64,000 nt of DNA from Bacillota bacterium (GCA_023460575.1 JAEWPQ010000185.1:1-64000), one strand, 5' to 3'. Counted from the first letter of the stretch, positions 1 to 8,501 are shown. Notes: generated by a model not told the origin, from the sequence alone. Made by a program: numbers and translations.

Positions 1-2
1 TT

Positions 3-275
3 CCTAATATTGAGCAGTTCACAAACAAGTTTAACGGTCTTTATGAATTTCTGGAGCAGCAATATCATCTGGAGATCCAGTCTGCTGCTGATAAAATCTT
101 TGCAAAATCTGCAGACTTTGCAGAATCAGAGATGCTGGCTGTGCCGCCGGGAACTGCTCTTTTGTGCATACAGAGAGTCTGCTACAGGGATAACGAACCG
201 CTCTTGTCCGATGATATCTGTATCCTGGGCGATCAGTATGAGCTTTCCATCACCTCCAGCGGCCGTTACAAATAA
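3..275 (+). CDS. GntR-family transcriptional regulator, C-terminal UTRA domain (partial at window start)
   Basis: The reading frame is open from base 3 to the TAA at 273-275, giving about 90 residues. The C-terminal pattern fits a UTRA effector domain of HutC/GntR regulators: a short helix-strand unit, then ALLCIQRVCYRDNEPL, a two-residue DD turn and a final strand ending in YELSITSSGR. In this family the domain binds a small metabolite and controls the N-terminal winged helix, which lies outside the window, so the effector cannot be named. The gene converges on the minus-strand GTPase gene with a 78-bp gap, in which I see no clear hairpin terminator. The overlapping 103-codon frame beginning at base 10 has no family resemblance and looks like a shadow. 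Confidence 0.72.
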   Translation, partial: PNIEQFTNKFNGLYEFLEQQYHLEIQSAADKIFAKSADFAESEMLAVPPGTALLCIQRVCYRDNEPLLSDDICILGDQYELSITSSGRYK

Positions 276-353
276 AATCCGTATGGTCCTTCCTGTGTCA
301 TTCATTCCTGCTCTACAGTAAGGGCCGTGCCATTTTATAGGATTGTGCACTGA

Positions 354-3002
354 TTATGATTCTTTACCGCCCGCGTCTTTCAACTGTTCTTTTGCCTCAT
401 CTGACAGGGAATCCAGAAGAAAATTACGGCTTTTGGGTCTGGAATCCTGAAATTCCTCAGTCACTCTTTTGTTTGCTTCTTCCATCTCTGTCTTTAACTC
501 TCTTGCTGATAACAAAGCGCATCCCGCTCCCCTTACAATCATCTGCTGCAAGCCATCGGAGGTGGCAACGGTAATCCGGTATTTTCGATTGTTATCATGG
601 GCAAATTTTTCAATATAATGGTCTGCTGTCTGCGCCTCTCTGGTATATACCAGATGTATATTATGATAAGCGATAAACTCTTCCCTATGCTCCTTTACCC
701 GGTATGCGTCAAATACCGCAATGATCCGGCATTTACGGATTGCCTGGTAATTGCACAGCTGATCCAGAAGCTTCATTCTGGCGCCCTCCATATTCTCCTG
801 TGCCATACCAGCAAGCTCCGGCCAGGCAAATACAATGTTATAGCCGTCCACAAGGAGATATTCTTCCCTTTGTTCTGAATCATTCATATGATGGTATACC
901 GGGTCCATACGGGTTTCATAATCGGGCTTTTTCCTCTTCCATTCTGTCCGTTTCCCTCTGTTGGCATAAAAGGTGCTTTCTATAATCCGGTCTATTTCTT
1001 CCAGACTCATAAGGGGTTTATCCTGGCTGTCAGATCTGCCCCCCTGGATCTCCTCAGCAGATTCTGACTGGGACATTTTTAAGAAAGGTTCTAAATGCAT
1101 GTGTCTTTTTACCTGATCCCAGGGAACCACAAACCCGGCACCGTGGGAGCAGAATACGGATCCAGCAGGATTGTCCAGATCACTTTCAAAATCGTAGCCG
1201 GACTCTTTCATTACAGCTTCCGGATTATGACAGGGTTCATATCCTTTTAAGGTACAAAACAGCCTTCCCATACCTTTGGAATATGCCGAAACCTCTTTCT
1301 GGTAATTTCTCATGGTGGACACCGGCGCACTGCCGGTAAGAACTGCAGCTTCCCCGTCTGTATGGGAAATCCCGCAGGTTCCACACATCTTTTCAATGTC
1401 TGTCATTGCTCTGCCTACCAGATTTTCAGGCAGTTCAAGAGTAAAACCGTAATAAGGCTCCAAAAGTACCGACTGAGCCTCTTTTAAACCCTGGCGCACC
1501 GCCCGGTATGTTGCTTCCCGGAAATCCCCGCCTTCCGTATGCTTCTGGTGGGCTTTTCCTGATACAAGGGTGATTCTCATATCTGTAATTGCAGATCCGG
1601 TCAGCACTCCTTTGTGGCTTTTCTCCTCAAGATGGGTCAGTACAAGCCTCTGGAAACTTTTCCCCAGCAGATCCTCACTGCAGGCAGAGCAAAATTCCAG
1701 ACCGCTGCCCGGCTCCCCAGGCTCTAATAGAAGATGTACTTCCGCGTAGTGTCTCAGGGGTTCAAAATGTCCCACACCTTCCACCGGGCTGTCAATGGTC
1801 TCTTTATAGACGATTCTTCCCGTATCAAAGGATACCTCCACTCCAAACCGTTCTAAGATCTGACTTTTTAAAATCTCAATCTGGATCTCTCCCATAATCT
1901 GCGCCTGAATCTCCTGCAAGTGCTCATCCCATACGATATGAAGTTCCGGCTCCTCTTCTTCCAGCTGACGGAGCCTGGGAAGCATCTGCCTTGGGTCACA
2001 GCCTCCCGGCAGCACAATCCGATAAGACAGGACCGGTTCTAATACCGGTGACTCATAAGCTTCTTCATATCCCAGTCCTTCCCCGGGTCTTGTCTGGCTG
2101 AGCCCGGTCACTGCACAGATACAGCCGGGGGATACTTCATTTACTGCCTCGTATTTTTCACCGGAATAGATGCGGATCTGGTTGACTTTCTCCTCCCAGG
2201 TTCCATTGGTCAGGATATTTTTCACGCTGAGAGTTCCGCCGGTGAGTTTTAAGTGAGTCAGGCGGTTTCCCTGGTCATCTCTGGTTATTTTAAAGATCTT
2301 TGCACCGAATTCAACGGGATACTCTGGGATGAGGGAGTATTGGGTGATTCCTTCTAGAAGTGCTTCTATTCCCTGTAATTTCAGGGCAGAACCGAAAAAG
2401 CAGGGGAAAACCGTTCTTTTTCTGATCTCCTGCCTTATCTGGTCCCCGCTTACCGTTCCGGCTTCCAGATATTCATCCATCATGCTTTCACTGCACATGG
2501 CTAGCTGATCATAAAAACTGTCTGTATCAGTCAGGGAAAAATCGATACAGCTGTCATGGAGTTGTTTTTTAACCTCACTCATCAGCCTGTCCTTATGCGC
2601 AGCAGGCTGATCCATCTTATTGATGAAAAGAAAAACAGGGATCTGATACATGGACAAAAGGCGCCACAAGGTTCTGGTATGTCCCTGAACCCCGTCCGCA
2701 CCGCTGATTACCAATATGACATAGTCCAGCACACGGAGTGTCCGCTCCATCTCCGCACTGAAATCCACATGTCCGGGAGTATCTAAAAGGGTGGTTCTGA
2801 TACCTCCCATATCAAATACCGCCTGCTTTGAAAATATGGTGATTCCTCTGGCTTTTTCCAGCTCATAGGTATCTAAAAATGTATTTTTATTATCAACTCT
2901 TCCCGGCTTTAAGATCTTCCCGCTTATATATAGAATTCCTTCTGACAGCGTGGTCTTACCTGCATCTACATGGGCCAGTATTCCTATGGTTAATTGCTTC
3001 AT
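354..3002 (-). CDS. TetM-type ribosome-associated GTPase fused to a C-terminal NYN (YacP/Rae1-like) nuclease domain
   Basis: An EF-G/TetM-like translational GTPase of about 882 residues. Numbering here is from the upstream ATG at 3032. The G motifs are intact: AHVDAGKTT (20-28), ARGITI (61-66), DTPGH (84-88) and NKMD (138-141), followed by the usual domains II-V. The domain IV tip of classical Tet(M) (YSP loop) is replaced here by KAHQKHTEGG (493-502), so tetracycline protection is doubtful. After a charged linker, residues ~722-857 form a NYN domain with acidic residues D729 (VDGYN), D775 (FDAY), D804 and D826 (TSDG), as in YacP/Rae1 A-site endonucleases. The start at 3002 is preferred because AAAGAG precedes that ATG; the ATG at 3032 has a poorer site. 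Single gene; role inferred as ribosome rescue or mRNA cleavage. Confidence 0.88.
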   Translation of the reverse strand: MKQLTIGILAHVDAGKTTLSEGILYISGKILKPGRVDNKNTFLDTYELEKARGITIFSKQAVFDMGGIRTTLLDTPGHVDFSAEMERTLRVLDYVILVISGADGVQGHTRTLWRLLSMYQIPVFLFINKMDQPAAHKDRLMSEVKKQLHDSCIDFSLTDTDSFYDQLAMCSESMMDEYLEAGTVSGDQIRQEIRKRTVFPCFFGSALKLQGIEALLEGITQYSLIPEYPVEFGAKIFKITRDDQGNRLTHLKLTGGTLSVKNILTNGTWEEKVNQIRIYSGEKYEAVNEVSPGCICAVTGLSQTRPGEGLGYEEAYESPVLEPVLSYRIVLPGGCDPRQMLPRLRQLEEEEPELHIVWDEHLQEIQAQIMGEIQIEILKSQILERFGVEVSFDTGRIVYKETIDSPVEGVGHFEPLRHYAEVHLLLEPGEPGSGLEFCSACSEDLLGKSFQRLVLTHLEEKSHKGVLTGSAITDMRITLVSGKAHQKHTEGGDFREATYRAVRQGLKEAQSVLLEPYYGFTLELPENLVGRAMTDIEKMCGTCGISHTDGEAAVLTGSAPVSTMRNYQKEVSAYSKGMGRLFCTLKGYEPCHNPEAVMKESGYDFESDLDNPAGSVFCSHGAGFVVPWDQVKRHMHLEPFLKMSQSESAEEIQGGRSDSQDKPLMSLEEIDRIIESTFYANRGKRTEWKRKKPDYETRMDPVYHHMNDSEQREEYLLVDGYNIVFAWPELAGMAQENMEGARMKLLDQLCNYQAIRKCRIIAVFDAYRVKEHREEFIAYHNIHLVYTREAQTADHYIEKFAHDNNRKYRITVATSDGLQQMIVRGAGCALLSARELKTEMEEANKRVTEEFQDSRPKSRNFLLDSLSDEAKEQLKDAGGKES

Positions 3003-3105
3003 AATCTCTTTCGAATCCTTTGTGCCATTCATTTCGTGTCTGATTTGTCTTTATTATCATACCAGTTTCCCGTAGTTTTGTATACGGGAAGATCATAAAT
3101 CAATC

Positions 3106-3546
3106 TTACACTTTTCCGCCTGTGTTCCGGCTAAAAGCCATCTCGTATTCCACTTCTCCGTTTTCCTTATCCTCTTGTTTTTCAGTCACAAGAAATCCCT
3201 CTCTCAAATAAAAATCCACGGCACGTTTATTCTTTTCATACACCTTTAATGATAACTCGTCATGATTTCCTTTTACATAATTAAGCAGATGGCTTCCGAT
3301 TCCCTGGGACTGATGGTCTCTGGAAATAAAGATTCCCGCAATATAAGTGTCCATCAGACCAATAAATCCCTGTATGCTTCCATTGTCTTCATATACATAA
3401 ACAGATGCCTTTGGCAGTATCTCTTTTACTTCATTAAAGTGGTCCTGCCAATAGCTTTTTTTAATAAAATCATGAGTCTGTATGTTAGTGTCCAGCCATA
3501 GCTCCATAATCCGCTCTAAATCATTTTCCTGAAATTCTCTTACCAA
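3106..3546 (-). CDS. GNAT-family N-acetyltransferase
   Basis: A 146-residue single-domain GNAT protein. The acetyl-CoA pyrophosphate loop is visible as RDHQSQGIGSHLL around residues 76-88, followed by the conserved C-terminal NKRAVDFYLREGF segment (about 105-117). The substrate is unknown; similar small enzymes acetylate amines or protein N-termini. Translation starts at a TTG (3544-3546), chosen because AAGGAG lies 8 bp upstream and the nearby ATG at that site runs into a stop after four codons. A strong hairpin separates it from the upstream DUF4397 gene, so it is probably transcribed alone. Confidence 0.85.
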   Translation of the reverse strand: MVREFQENDLERIMELWLDTNIQTHDFIKKSYWQDHFNEVKEILPKASVYVYEDNGSIQGFIGLMDTYIAGIFISRDHQSQGIGSHLLNYVKGNHDELSLKVYEKNKRAVDFYLREGFLVTEKQEDKENGEVEYEMAFSRNTGGKV

Positions 3547-3578
3547 TTTTCCATCTCCTTGTACTTAAATTCTCTATT

Positions 3579-3632
3579 AATAAGGAAAAACAGATAACTC
3601 CTGCACAAAGAGCTATCTGTTATTCCTTATTA
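3579..3632 (-). terminator. Long inverted repeat between the DUF4397 gene and the GNAT gene
   Basis: About 22 bp on each side pair with only two mismatches (AATAAGGAA...AACAGATAACTC against GAGCTATCTGTTATTCCTTATT) around a 9-nt loop. It sits directly downstream of the minus-strand DUF4397 gene. The stem begins and ends in A/T-rich sequence, so it may work in both directions. Confidence 0.7.
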
Positions 3633-3647
3633 ATTCTAAGTTATATC

Positions 3648-4271
3648 CTAAAATTCATCAGTTGTCAAGAGAACTTCCAGCTGGGGATTTCCCTGCAGCA
3701 GCCCGACAGCATAGATTGTATTAAAACTGTCTTCAGATAATGGAACATTGGGAATTTCTAACACGATATCTGTTGCCCCGGCCGGTCTGACCTGCAGCGT
3801 TAAGTTCATTGGATCTGCGGCAATATAAGGAGTAACCTGTTTAAATGCAACATTTGGGAAAATCACAGTTCCATCTGGAAGTGTAATATCCACTGCAGGT
3901 GCATCAGGAGATAAATGAATAAAACGTACCATCGCTCTCCCCTGAACAATTTCTCCATTGGCATCGGTGATGGAAAGCAGTCCGATGTCATCAGGAGTTC
4001 CCACTGCAGCCACGGTAAGCATTACATCCCGCTCTACCGGAAGCATATTTTCAATAATAGGAGCATCCTGAGTTCCCGTTACATAAAGAGAAACTTTATA
4101 GGTTCCCTCCTGTACGGTTAAGTAATCTGTAAAATCCCCATAAGAAAGATTATCAATGATCATCTCATCATCCACGTATATGTCAACATTGGGCGCATTG
4201 GGAACTGTGTGCATAACACGCACAAAGCCTACATGTACTTCATCTGACGGTCTGGTTGTGTACTGATCCAT
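3648..4271 (-). CDS. DUF4397-domain protein (tandem domain, no signal peptide)
   Basis: About 207 residues made of two beta-rich halves. Each contains the family pattern 'V-R-x-x-H-x-x-P-(D/N)-A-P-x-V-D': VRVMHTVPNAPNVDIYVD near the start and VRFIHLSPDAPAVDITLPDG near residue 118. This matches DUF4397, usually found in secreted or surface proteins; here there is no signal peptide or membrane anchor. The ATG at 4271 is preferred over the GTG four codons upstream because TGAGGT sits 5-6 bp before it. Function unknown. It is a single gene with a strong terminator. Confidence 0.82.
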   Translation of the reverse strand: MDQYTTRPSDEVHVGFVRVMHTVPNAPNVDIYVDDEMIIDNLSYGDFTDYLTVQEGTYKVSLYVTGTQDAPIIENMLPVERDVMLTVAAVGTPDDIGLLSITDANGEIVQGRAMVRFIHLSPDAPAVDITLPDGTVIFPNVAFKQVTPYIAADPMNLTLQVRPAGATDIVLEIPNVPLSEDSFNTIYAVGLLQGNPQLEVLLTTDEF

Positions 4272-4343
4272 AATATACCTCACGATTGTTTATATACGGT
4301 ATAATATATGCTCGCGGAAGGGGATGTGACCGGATTTTTTCTT

Positions 4344-5282
4344 TTAATCCATGCGGTAAAAGTATGTTTCCATTCCCTTCAGCTGCTTCGCCACATACAT
4401 AGCGGCATCTGCTTTTACAATCAGCTGGTCTATGTTATCTGCATCGATTGGATAAAAACTGATTCCTCCGCTGATGGACAGGGAGATCGTTATATTCTGA
4501 ATTTCCACTGCATCTTTGGTCAGTTCCACGATTCTGGAAGCCACAGCATTATAATTTTCCACCTCTGTCATGTCAGGCAGAAGAATGAGAAACTCATCTC
4601 CTCCATACCGGCAGACCAGGTCATTTTCCCTGGCTGCCTTACCTAACAGCTGTGCAACATGAATCAGTACCTTATCCCCAAGCTCATGTCCATAAGTATC
4701 ATTGATAGACTTAAACTTATTCACGTCACAAAACATCAGCCCCAGCAGACTTTTATTTCTTTTTGCCTGGGCCAGCAGACTGGCGGAAACTTCATAGAAC
4801 AGGCTGCGGTTTGCAACTCCCGTTAATTTATCATGGTATGCAAGCTTTTGAATTGTCTTTTCTTTCTCCTTTAACTCCTTATTGGTTTCCCATAATTGAT
4901 TCACATAGGATTTCAGCTGTTTAATCTGATTAAACTGACTGGTCACATTGATGAATTCCAGCTGAATAAAATGTTTTCCATTATTCTCAATTCTGGTGAC
5001 CTTCAAGTTAAAATAATCGGTATTATTTAACATCTGCTTGTGGATTGCACCGGAAAAGAAACGGATAATTCCCTGCTCCTGTACGTCATGAAAGGCATCC
5101 AGATAATATTTCCTGCCTAAATCAGGCAGTATATCTGTAATTAACTGATTCAGGATATGATATCGTTTCAAATTTGTGATATCCTCCATGTAATAATTCC
5201 AGTACATAATTTGCTGATTCTCATTTAATATGACAATCCCTTCATTGAGATTATCCAGTACCTGATATAATAATTTATTCAT
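4344..5282 (-). CDS. PAS-domain diguanylate cyclase (GGDEF)
   Basis: A soluble 312-residue protein: an N-terminal PAS-like sensor (about 5-120), a short coiled linker rich in K/E (about 125-148), then a GGDEF domain (about 150-308) with an intact RYGGDEFLILL active site. A RxxD inhibitory I-site (REND) lies five residues upstream, so it should make c-di-GMP with product inhibition. It is the last gene of a three-gene operon and overlaps the CheC-like gene by 8 bp. AGAGGA lies 9 bp before the ATG. The operon predicts a cytosolic phosphorylation-to-c-di-GMP relay. Confidence 0.93.
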   Translation of the reverse strand: MNKLLYQVLDNLNEGIVILNENQQIMYWNYYMEDITNLKRYHILNQLITDILPDLGRKYYLDAFHDVQEQGIIRFFSGAIHKQMLNNTDYFNLKVTRIENNGKHFIQLEFINVTSQFNQIKQLKSYVNQLWETNKELKEKEKTIQKLAYHDKLTGVANRSLFYEVSASLLAQAKRNKSLLGLMFCDVNKFKSINDTYGHELGDKVLIHVAQLLGKAARENDLVCRYGGDEFLILLPDMTEVENYNAVASRIVELTKDAVEIQNITISLSISGGISFYPIDADNIDQLIVKADAAMYVAKQLKGMETYFYRMD

Positions 5283-5907
5283 ATAGTGATTCCTCTAGCT
5301 GGCTGATTCTCTTTAATAAATCATTCAGCGAATGAAGCGATAAATCAACAATTATTGCACCTTCAATTTCTGTATCACCAATCACAAACGTAATATATAA
5401 AATCAAGACATATAAATTACCTGTATTCTGATAGTCATATTTAAACTGGGACAGATTAAAGAGTCTGACTTCCGGAAGTGTATATTTAAAACTGATATTC
5501 AGGAGATTGCCTGTTTCCCCGATAATGCAGTTTAATATAATATTGCCAATTTCTTTTATGATATCAAAATCTACATCGTTAAAATCCATATCATCTGTGT
5601 CGGTCTGCTCTTCCTGCAGGCAGAGACTGATAAATGTCTTCATCTTTTCTGCCGAAAAAATCAGGCTTGCCTTGCCTGTATAATTTTCCTTAAATGAAAG
5701 AGTGGATACCATAAGGGTTTGGTTTTTTTTCATCGAGATATATTCATCAATCGCATATGGTTCCGAGGAAACATCAAGGATTTTCACATTGGGCACATTC
5801 AGATGTATTTTCTGCTGAACAATATCTGACAGGATTCCTGCTGCACGTCCTACACTGATATTAAACAGCTCCTTTAAAATATCCTGTGTCATATCACGGT
5901 TTTCCAT
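5275..5907 (-). CDS. CheC/CheX-like phosphatase
   Basis: A 210-residue protein with two copies of the CheC-family helix motif D/S-x3-E-x2-N. The first is DILKELFNISVGRAAG at about residues 9-24 and the second is DIIKEIGNIILN around residue 114. Both keep the acidic/Asn pair used to dephosphorylate CheY-P, so it is predicted to be an active phosphatase rather than a scaffold. It overlaps the upstream CheY-like gene by 14 bp and the downstream cyclase by 8 bp. GAAGGAG is a good ribosome binding site. No flagellar or other che genes are nearby. Confidence 0.85.
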   Translation of the reverse strand: MENRDMTQDILKELFNISVGRAAGILSDIVQQKIHLNVPNVKILDVSSEPYAIDEYISMKKNQTLMVSTLSFKENYTGKASLIFSAEKMKTFISLCLQEEQTDTDDMDFNDVDFDIIKEIGNIILNCIIGETGNLLNISFKYTLPEVRLFNLSQFKYDYQNTGNLYVLILYITFVIGDTEIEGAIIVDLSLHSLNDLLKRISQLEESLYE

Positions 5908-6274
5908 TGTCCTTCTCCTTCATTATATTACAGATGATCCGGGCTTTCTCATCGGTTAAAGGTTTATTAATAAATGTCATGATATGACACTTTTCAATCT
6001 CTTCCCTGACATGATTCTGTACATCGGCAGTAACCACAACAATATTTGCAGACGAATCAAACTCCTGAATCAGTCTGATTAAACTCTGCCCATCCAGTCC
6101 CGGCATCAGAAGATCAACAAATACATAATCCGGCTTCAGGTCCTTATATTTTTTAAGCCCCTCCCAACCGTCGGCCGCAAACTGCATATCTGGCTCTTCA
6201 ACATATTTTTTCAAAATGCTGGCAGTCACTTTTTGTGAAAAAACAGAGTCATCTACAATTAGTATTTTTATCAT
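5894..6274 (-). CDS. Stand-alone CheY-like response regulator receiver
   Basis: A 126-residue receiver domain without an output domain. The acidic pair D8-D9, the phosphorylation site D54 (FVDLLMPG), T82 and K104 (INKPL) are all present. It is the first gene of the operon with the CheC-like phosphatase and the diguanylate cyclase. The three overlap, which suggests translational coupling. The likely role is a phospho-signal carrier whose lifetime is set by the CheC-like protein. No histidine kinase is encoded next to it, so the input kinase is unknown. Ribosome binding site AAGGGAGAG. Confidence 0.9.
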   Translation of the reverse strand: MIKILIVDDSVFSQKVTASILKKYVEEPDMQFAADGWEGLKKYKDLKPDYVFVDLLMPGLDGQSLIRLIQEFDSSANIVVVTADVQNHVREEIEKCHIMTFINKPLTDEKARIICNIMKEKDNGKP

Positions 6275-6379
6275 ACAATCTCTCCCTTATATGCAAATCC
6301 TTCTGATCCGCATGTTCTTCTCTACCCAATAACATTATTTTAGTTCCCGGTTCCTACATGATCTGTCAAAAAACGACAA

Positions 6380-6416
6380 AATGTGCATGGAACCTCCCAT
6401 CTGTCCCATGCACATT
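6380..6416 (-). terminator. Inverted repeat with U-tract on the minus strand, upstream of the CheY-like gene
   Basis: AATGTGCATGG and CCATGCACATT pair over 11 bp around a 14-nt loop. On the minus strand the stem is followed by TTTGTCGTTTTTTG. It lies in the 401-bp gap between divergent genes, about 105 bp upstream of the CheY-like start. It could be a leader attenuator for that operon or a barrier against antisense transcription from the uppP side. No ligand-binding fold was recognised. Confidence 0.5.
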
Positions 6417-6594
6417 ATCTCTTATACAGCAGCCATGGAAGGCAGATTTTTAATTTAATAACTTCTTTTGAGTGTCAAACCTTCCATATTTTTTTTAACA
6501 ATCTTATTGTAAACCATTTATACTGTTTCTATTTTAATAAACGAACACACAAATTACAACTAATTCTTTTATAAATAACTTGAAAACTTTGTGC

Positions 6595-6623
6595 TTGACA
6601 CCATTAATTTAGTAGCGTATAGT
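6595..6623 (+). promoter_or_regulatory. Sigma-A promoter of the methyltransferase gene
   Basis: TTGACA at 6595-6600, a 17-bp spacer, and TATAGT at 6618-6623. The gene starts 52 bp downstream, behind a GAGGGGG ribosome binding site. Confidence 0.85.
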
Positions 6624-6636
6624 TAAATTCAAGACA

Positions 6637-6652
6637 GTTAGTTCTAGCTAAC
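6637..6652. promoter_or_regulatory. Near-palindromic operator candidate in the methyltransferase leader
   Basis: GTTAGTTCTAGCTAAC is a 16-bp imperfect palindrome (5-bp arms plus a partly symmetric centre) just downstream of the predicted transcription start. Its TTAG/CTAA half-sites are the kind bound by MarR- or TetR-type repressors. No such regulator gene is adjacent, so the binding protein is unknown. Confidence 0.45.
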
Positions 6653-6675
6653 CAACAAGAGGGGGTACATAAAAT

Positions 6676-7509
6676 ATGTCGTTACAACTTACAGGTGTCA
6701 TGGAAACTCTGCTGATTACACTCTATATCCGGGCAAAGGACTCAGCCAGCCCGACATCCGTCCTTCATGATACCAAGGCTGCTGAAATGGTAAAACAGCT
6801 GGATTATGATTTTCACAAGTTTGACAGCGGTATCATGTCCTACTATGGTGTTCTGGCAAGGGCAAAAATTATGGATGAGCAGGTGCGAAACTATATAAAC
6901 AGGTATCCGGACTGCACCATAGTTTCCGTGGGCTGCGGCCTGGATACCCGTTTTTCAAGAGTAGATAACGGGCGCATCCGCTGGTATAATCTGGATTTCC
7001 CGGAAGTCATTGCCCAAAGGAACGTGTTTTTTGAGGAAAATGACCGTGTGACTGATATAGCAAAATCCGCCTTGAACCCGACCTGGCCTCATGATGTGGA
7101 CTCCAGGGGAGGAAGGCTTTTAATCGTTTCCGAAGGCATGCTGATGTACTTAAAAGAACGTGATATAAAAGAATTTCTTCATATTTTAACTGCAGGCTTT
7201 CAATCCTTTGATGCCCAGTTTGACCTCTTATATAAAGGTCTTGTCAATAAGTCCAGAATGCATGATACGTTAAAAAAGACGAATGCACAGTTTAACTGGG
7301 GCGTAACAAATGGCAGTGAAGTCACCAGGCTCTGCCCTGATATAAAGCAGACCGGACTGATCAATTTCACAGAAGCCATGAAATATCTGCTTCCCGGCAT
7401 GAAAAAACTCCTCATTCCCATTATGTACATCACAAACAACAGGCTGGGGATGTATTCCTACCGGCAAGGATCAGATCCGTCTGGCCCTCACCCACAAACA
7501 ATCCAATGA
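6676..7509 (+). CDS. Leucine carboxyl methyltransferase-like (class I SAM) O-methyltransferase
   Basis: A 277-residue protein resembling the LCM/PPM family of SAM-dependent O-methyltransferases. Its glycine-rich SAM motif IVSVGCGLDTRFSR lies around residues 83-96. An acidic strand-end WYNLDFPEV follows near 107-115, and LLIVSEGMLMYL near 150-161 is the family's 'EGxxMYL' motif. In other bacteria such enzymes methylate small acids or polyketide-like metabolites; the substrate here is unknown. It is the only plus-strand gene between 0.3 and 35 kb. It has its own promoter and a palindrome in its leader, and it ends 2 bp from the converging uppP gene. Confidence 0.82.
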   Translation: MSLQLTGVMETLLITLYIRAKDSASPTSVLHDTKAAEMVKQLDYDFHKFDSGIMSYYGVLARAKIMDEQVRNYINRYPDCTIVSVGCGLDTRFSRVDNGRIRWYNLDFPEVIAQRNVFFEENDRVTDIAKSALNPTWPHDVDSRGGRLLIVSEGMLMYLKERDIKEFLHILTAGFQSFDAQFDLLYKGLVNKSRMHDTLKKTNAQFNWGVTNGSEVTRLCPDIKQTGLINFTEAMKYLLPGMKKLLIPIMYITNNRLGMYSYRQGSDPSGPHPQTIQ

Positions 7510-7511
7510 TC

Positions 7512-8345
7512 CTATCTTACGGAAAAATAGAACAAAACCAGGATACCAAGGATAATGCGGTACCAGCCAAACACCTTAAAATCGTGTTTCTTTATATAAC
7601 TCATCAAAAATTTTATAATCAGTATTGAAACGGCAAACGCAACCGTCATACCGGACACCAGAATAAAGAGTTCCTCACCTGTAAATGACAGACCAAATTT
7701 CAATATCTTTATGGCACTTAAACCAAACATTACAGGAACTGCCATGAAAAATGTAAATTCAGCTGCAGCTGTACGGGAAACTCCAATGAGCAGCGCACCG
7801 ATTATAGTTGCACCGGAACGTGAAGTGCCGGGGACGATGGAAAGCACCTGAAATAACCCGATGATAAATGCTGTGCGGTAATTGATATCTGCTATTTTTA
7901 TTACGACAGGTGTCCGTTTTTTATTCCAGTTTTCAATCAGGATAAAGGCGGCTCCATAAAATATCAGGGCTGCTGCAATAACACCGGGAGTCTGGAACCG
8001 GGCATCGATATAATCATCGAAAAGGATTGTCACAATTGCTCCAGGCACACAGGCAATCACTACCTTTATCCAGATAAGAAACGTTTCTTTTATAAGAAAA
8101 GGCCTGCTTTTATCACTCCACTGGAAGGGAAACATCTTATTCCAAAACAGTATCACTACAGCCAGAATTGCTCCCAGCTGAATGATAACGAAAAACATTT
8201 CCTTAAAACTCTCACTGGTATTGATCTGTAAAAACTGATCCACAAGGAGCATATGACCGGTACTGCTGATTGGCAGCCACTCCGTAATACCTTCCACAAT
8301 TCCCAGGAAAACTACCTTAAAAAATTCTGTTACAATTGAAGCCAT
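7512..8345 (-). CDS. uppP: Undecaprenyl-diphosphatase UppP/BacA
   Basis: An integral membrane phosphatase of 277 residues that recycles undecaprenyl pyrophosphate for peptidoglycan synthesis and gives basal bacitracin tolerance. The two signatures are clear: GIVEGITEWLPISSTGH near the N-terminus (the E-x3-E acidic motif and Ser-Ser-Thr-Gly-His) and PGTSRSG in the middle. Several hydrophobic segments follow. The ATG at 8345 is chosen over the one at 8390 because AGGAGG lies about 9 bp upstream of it. It appears monocistronic and ends 2 bp from the converging methyltransferase gene. Confidence 0.95.
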   Translation of the reverse strand: MASIVTEFFKVVFLGIVEGITEWLPISSTGHMLLVDQFLQINTSESFKEMFFVIIQLGAILAVVILFWNKMFPFQWSDKSRPFLIKETFLIWIKVVIACVPGAIVTILFDDYIDARFQTPGVIAAALIFYGAAFILIENWNKKRTPVVIKIADINYRTAFIIGLFQVLSIVPGTSRSGATIIGALLIGVSRTAAAEFTFFMAVPVMFGLSAIKILKFGLSFTGEELFILVSGMTVAFAVSILIIKFLMSYIKKHDFKVFGWYRIILGILVLFYFSVR

Positions 8346-8438
8346 GCTTATAATTCCTCCTGCTTTTATATTTTTATTTTTATCTATCATCCACTATTAT
8401 GCACAAATATGCAAGACACCTGCCGTAACAAAGGAAAA

Positions 8439-8469
8439 AAGCCCGTGACACGAATGGTGTCATGGGCTT
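8439..8469 (-). terminator. Rho-independent terminator of the chemoreceptor gene
   Basis: AAGCCCATGACAC pairs with GTGTCACGGGCTT (one G-U pair) around a 5-nt loop and is followed on the minus strand by TTTTTTCC. It lies 32 bp after the stop codon of the chemoreceptor gene. Confidence 0.9.
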
Positions 8470-8501
8470 AAAACCGCGCTTTAACGTCTTTTTCTGATCT
8501 T

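Noticed and set aside
10..321. 103-codon ORF at the window start
   Set aside because: It overlaps, in another frame, the UTRA-domain tail of a GntR regulator, which has clear family features; the 103-codon frame has none.
354..3002. A plain tetracycline-resistance gene (tetM/O/W type)
   Set aside because: The domain IV tip lacks the drug-contacting YSP loop and the protein carries an extra NYN nuclease domain, so a resistance label is not supported.
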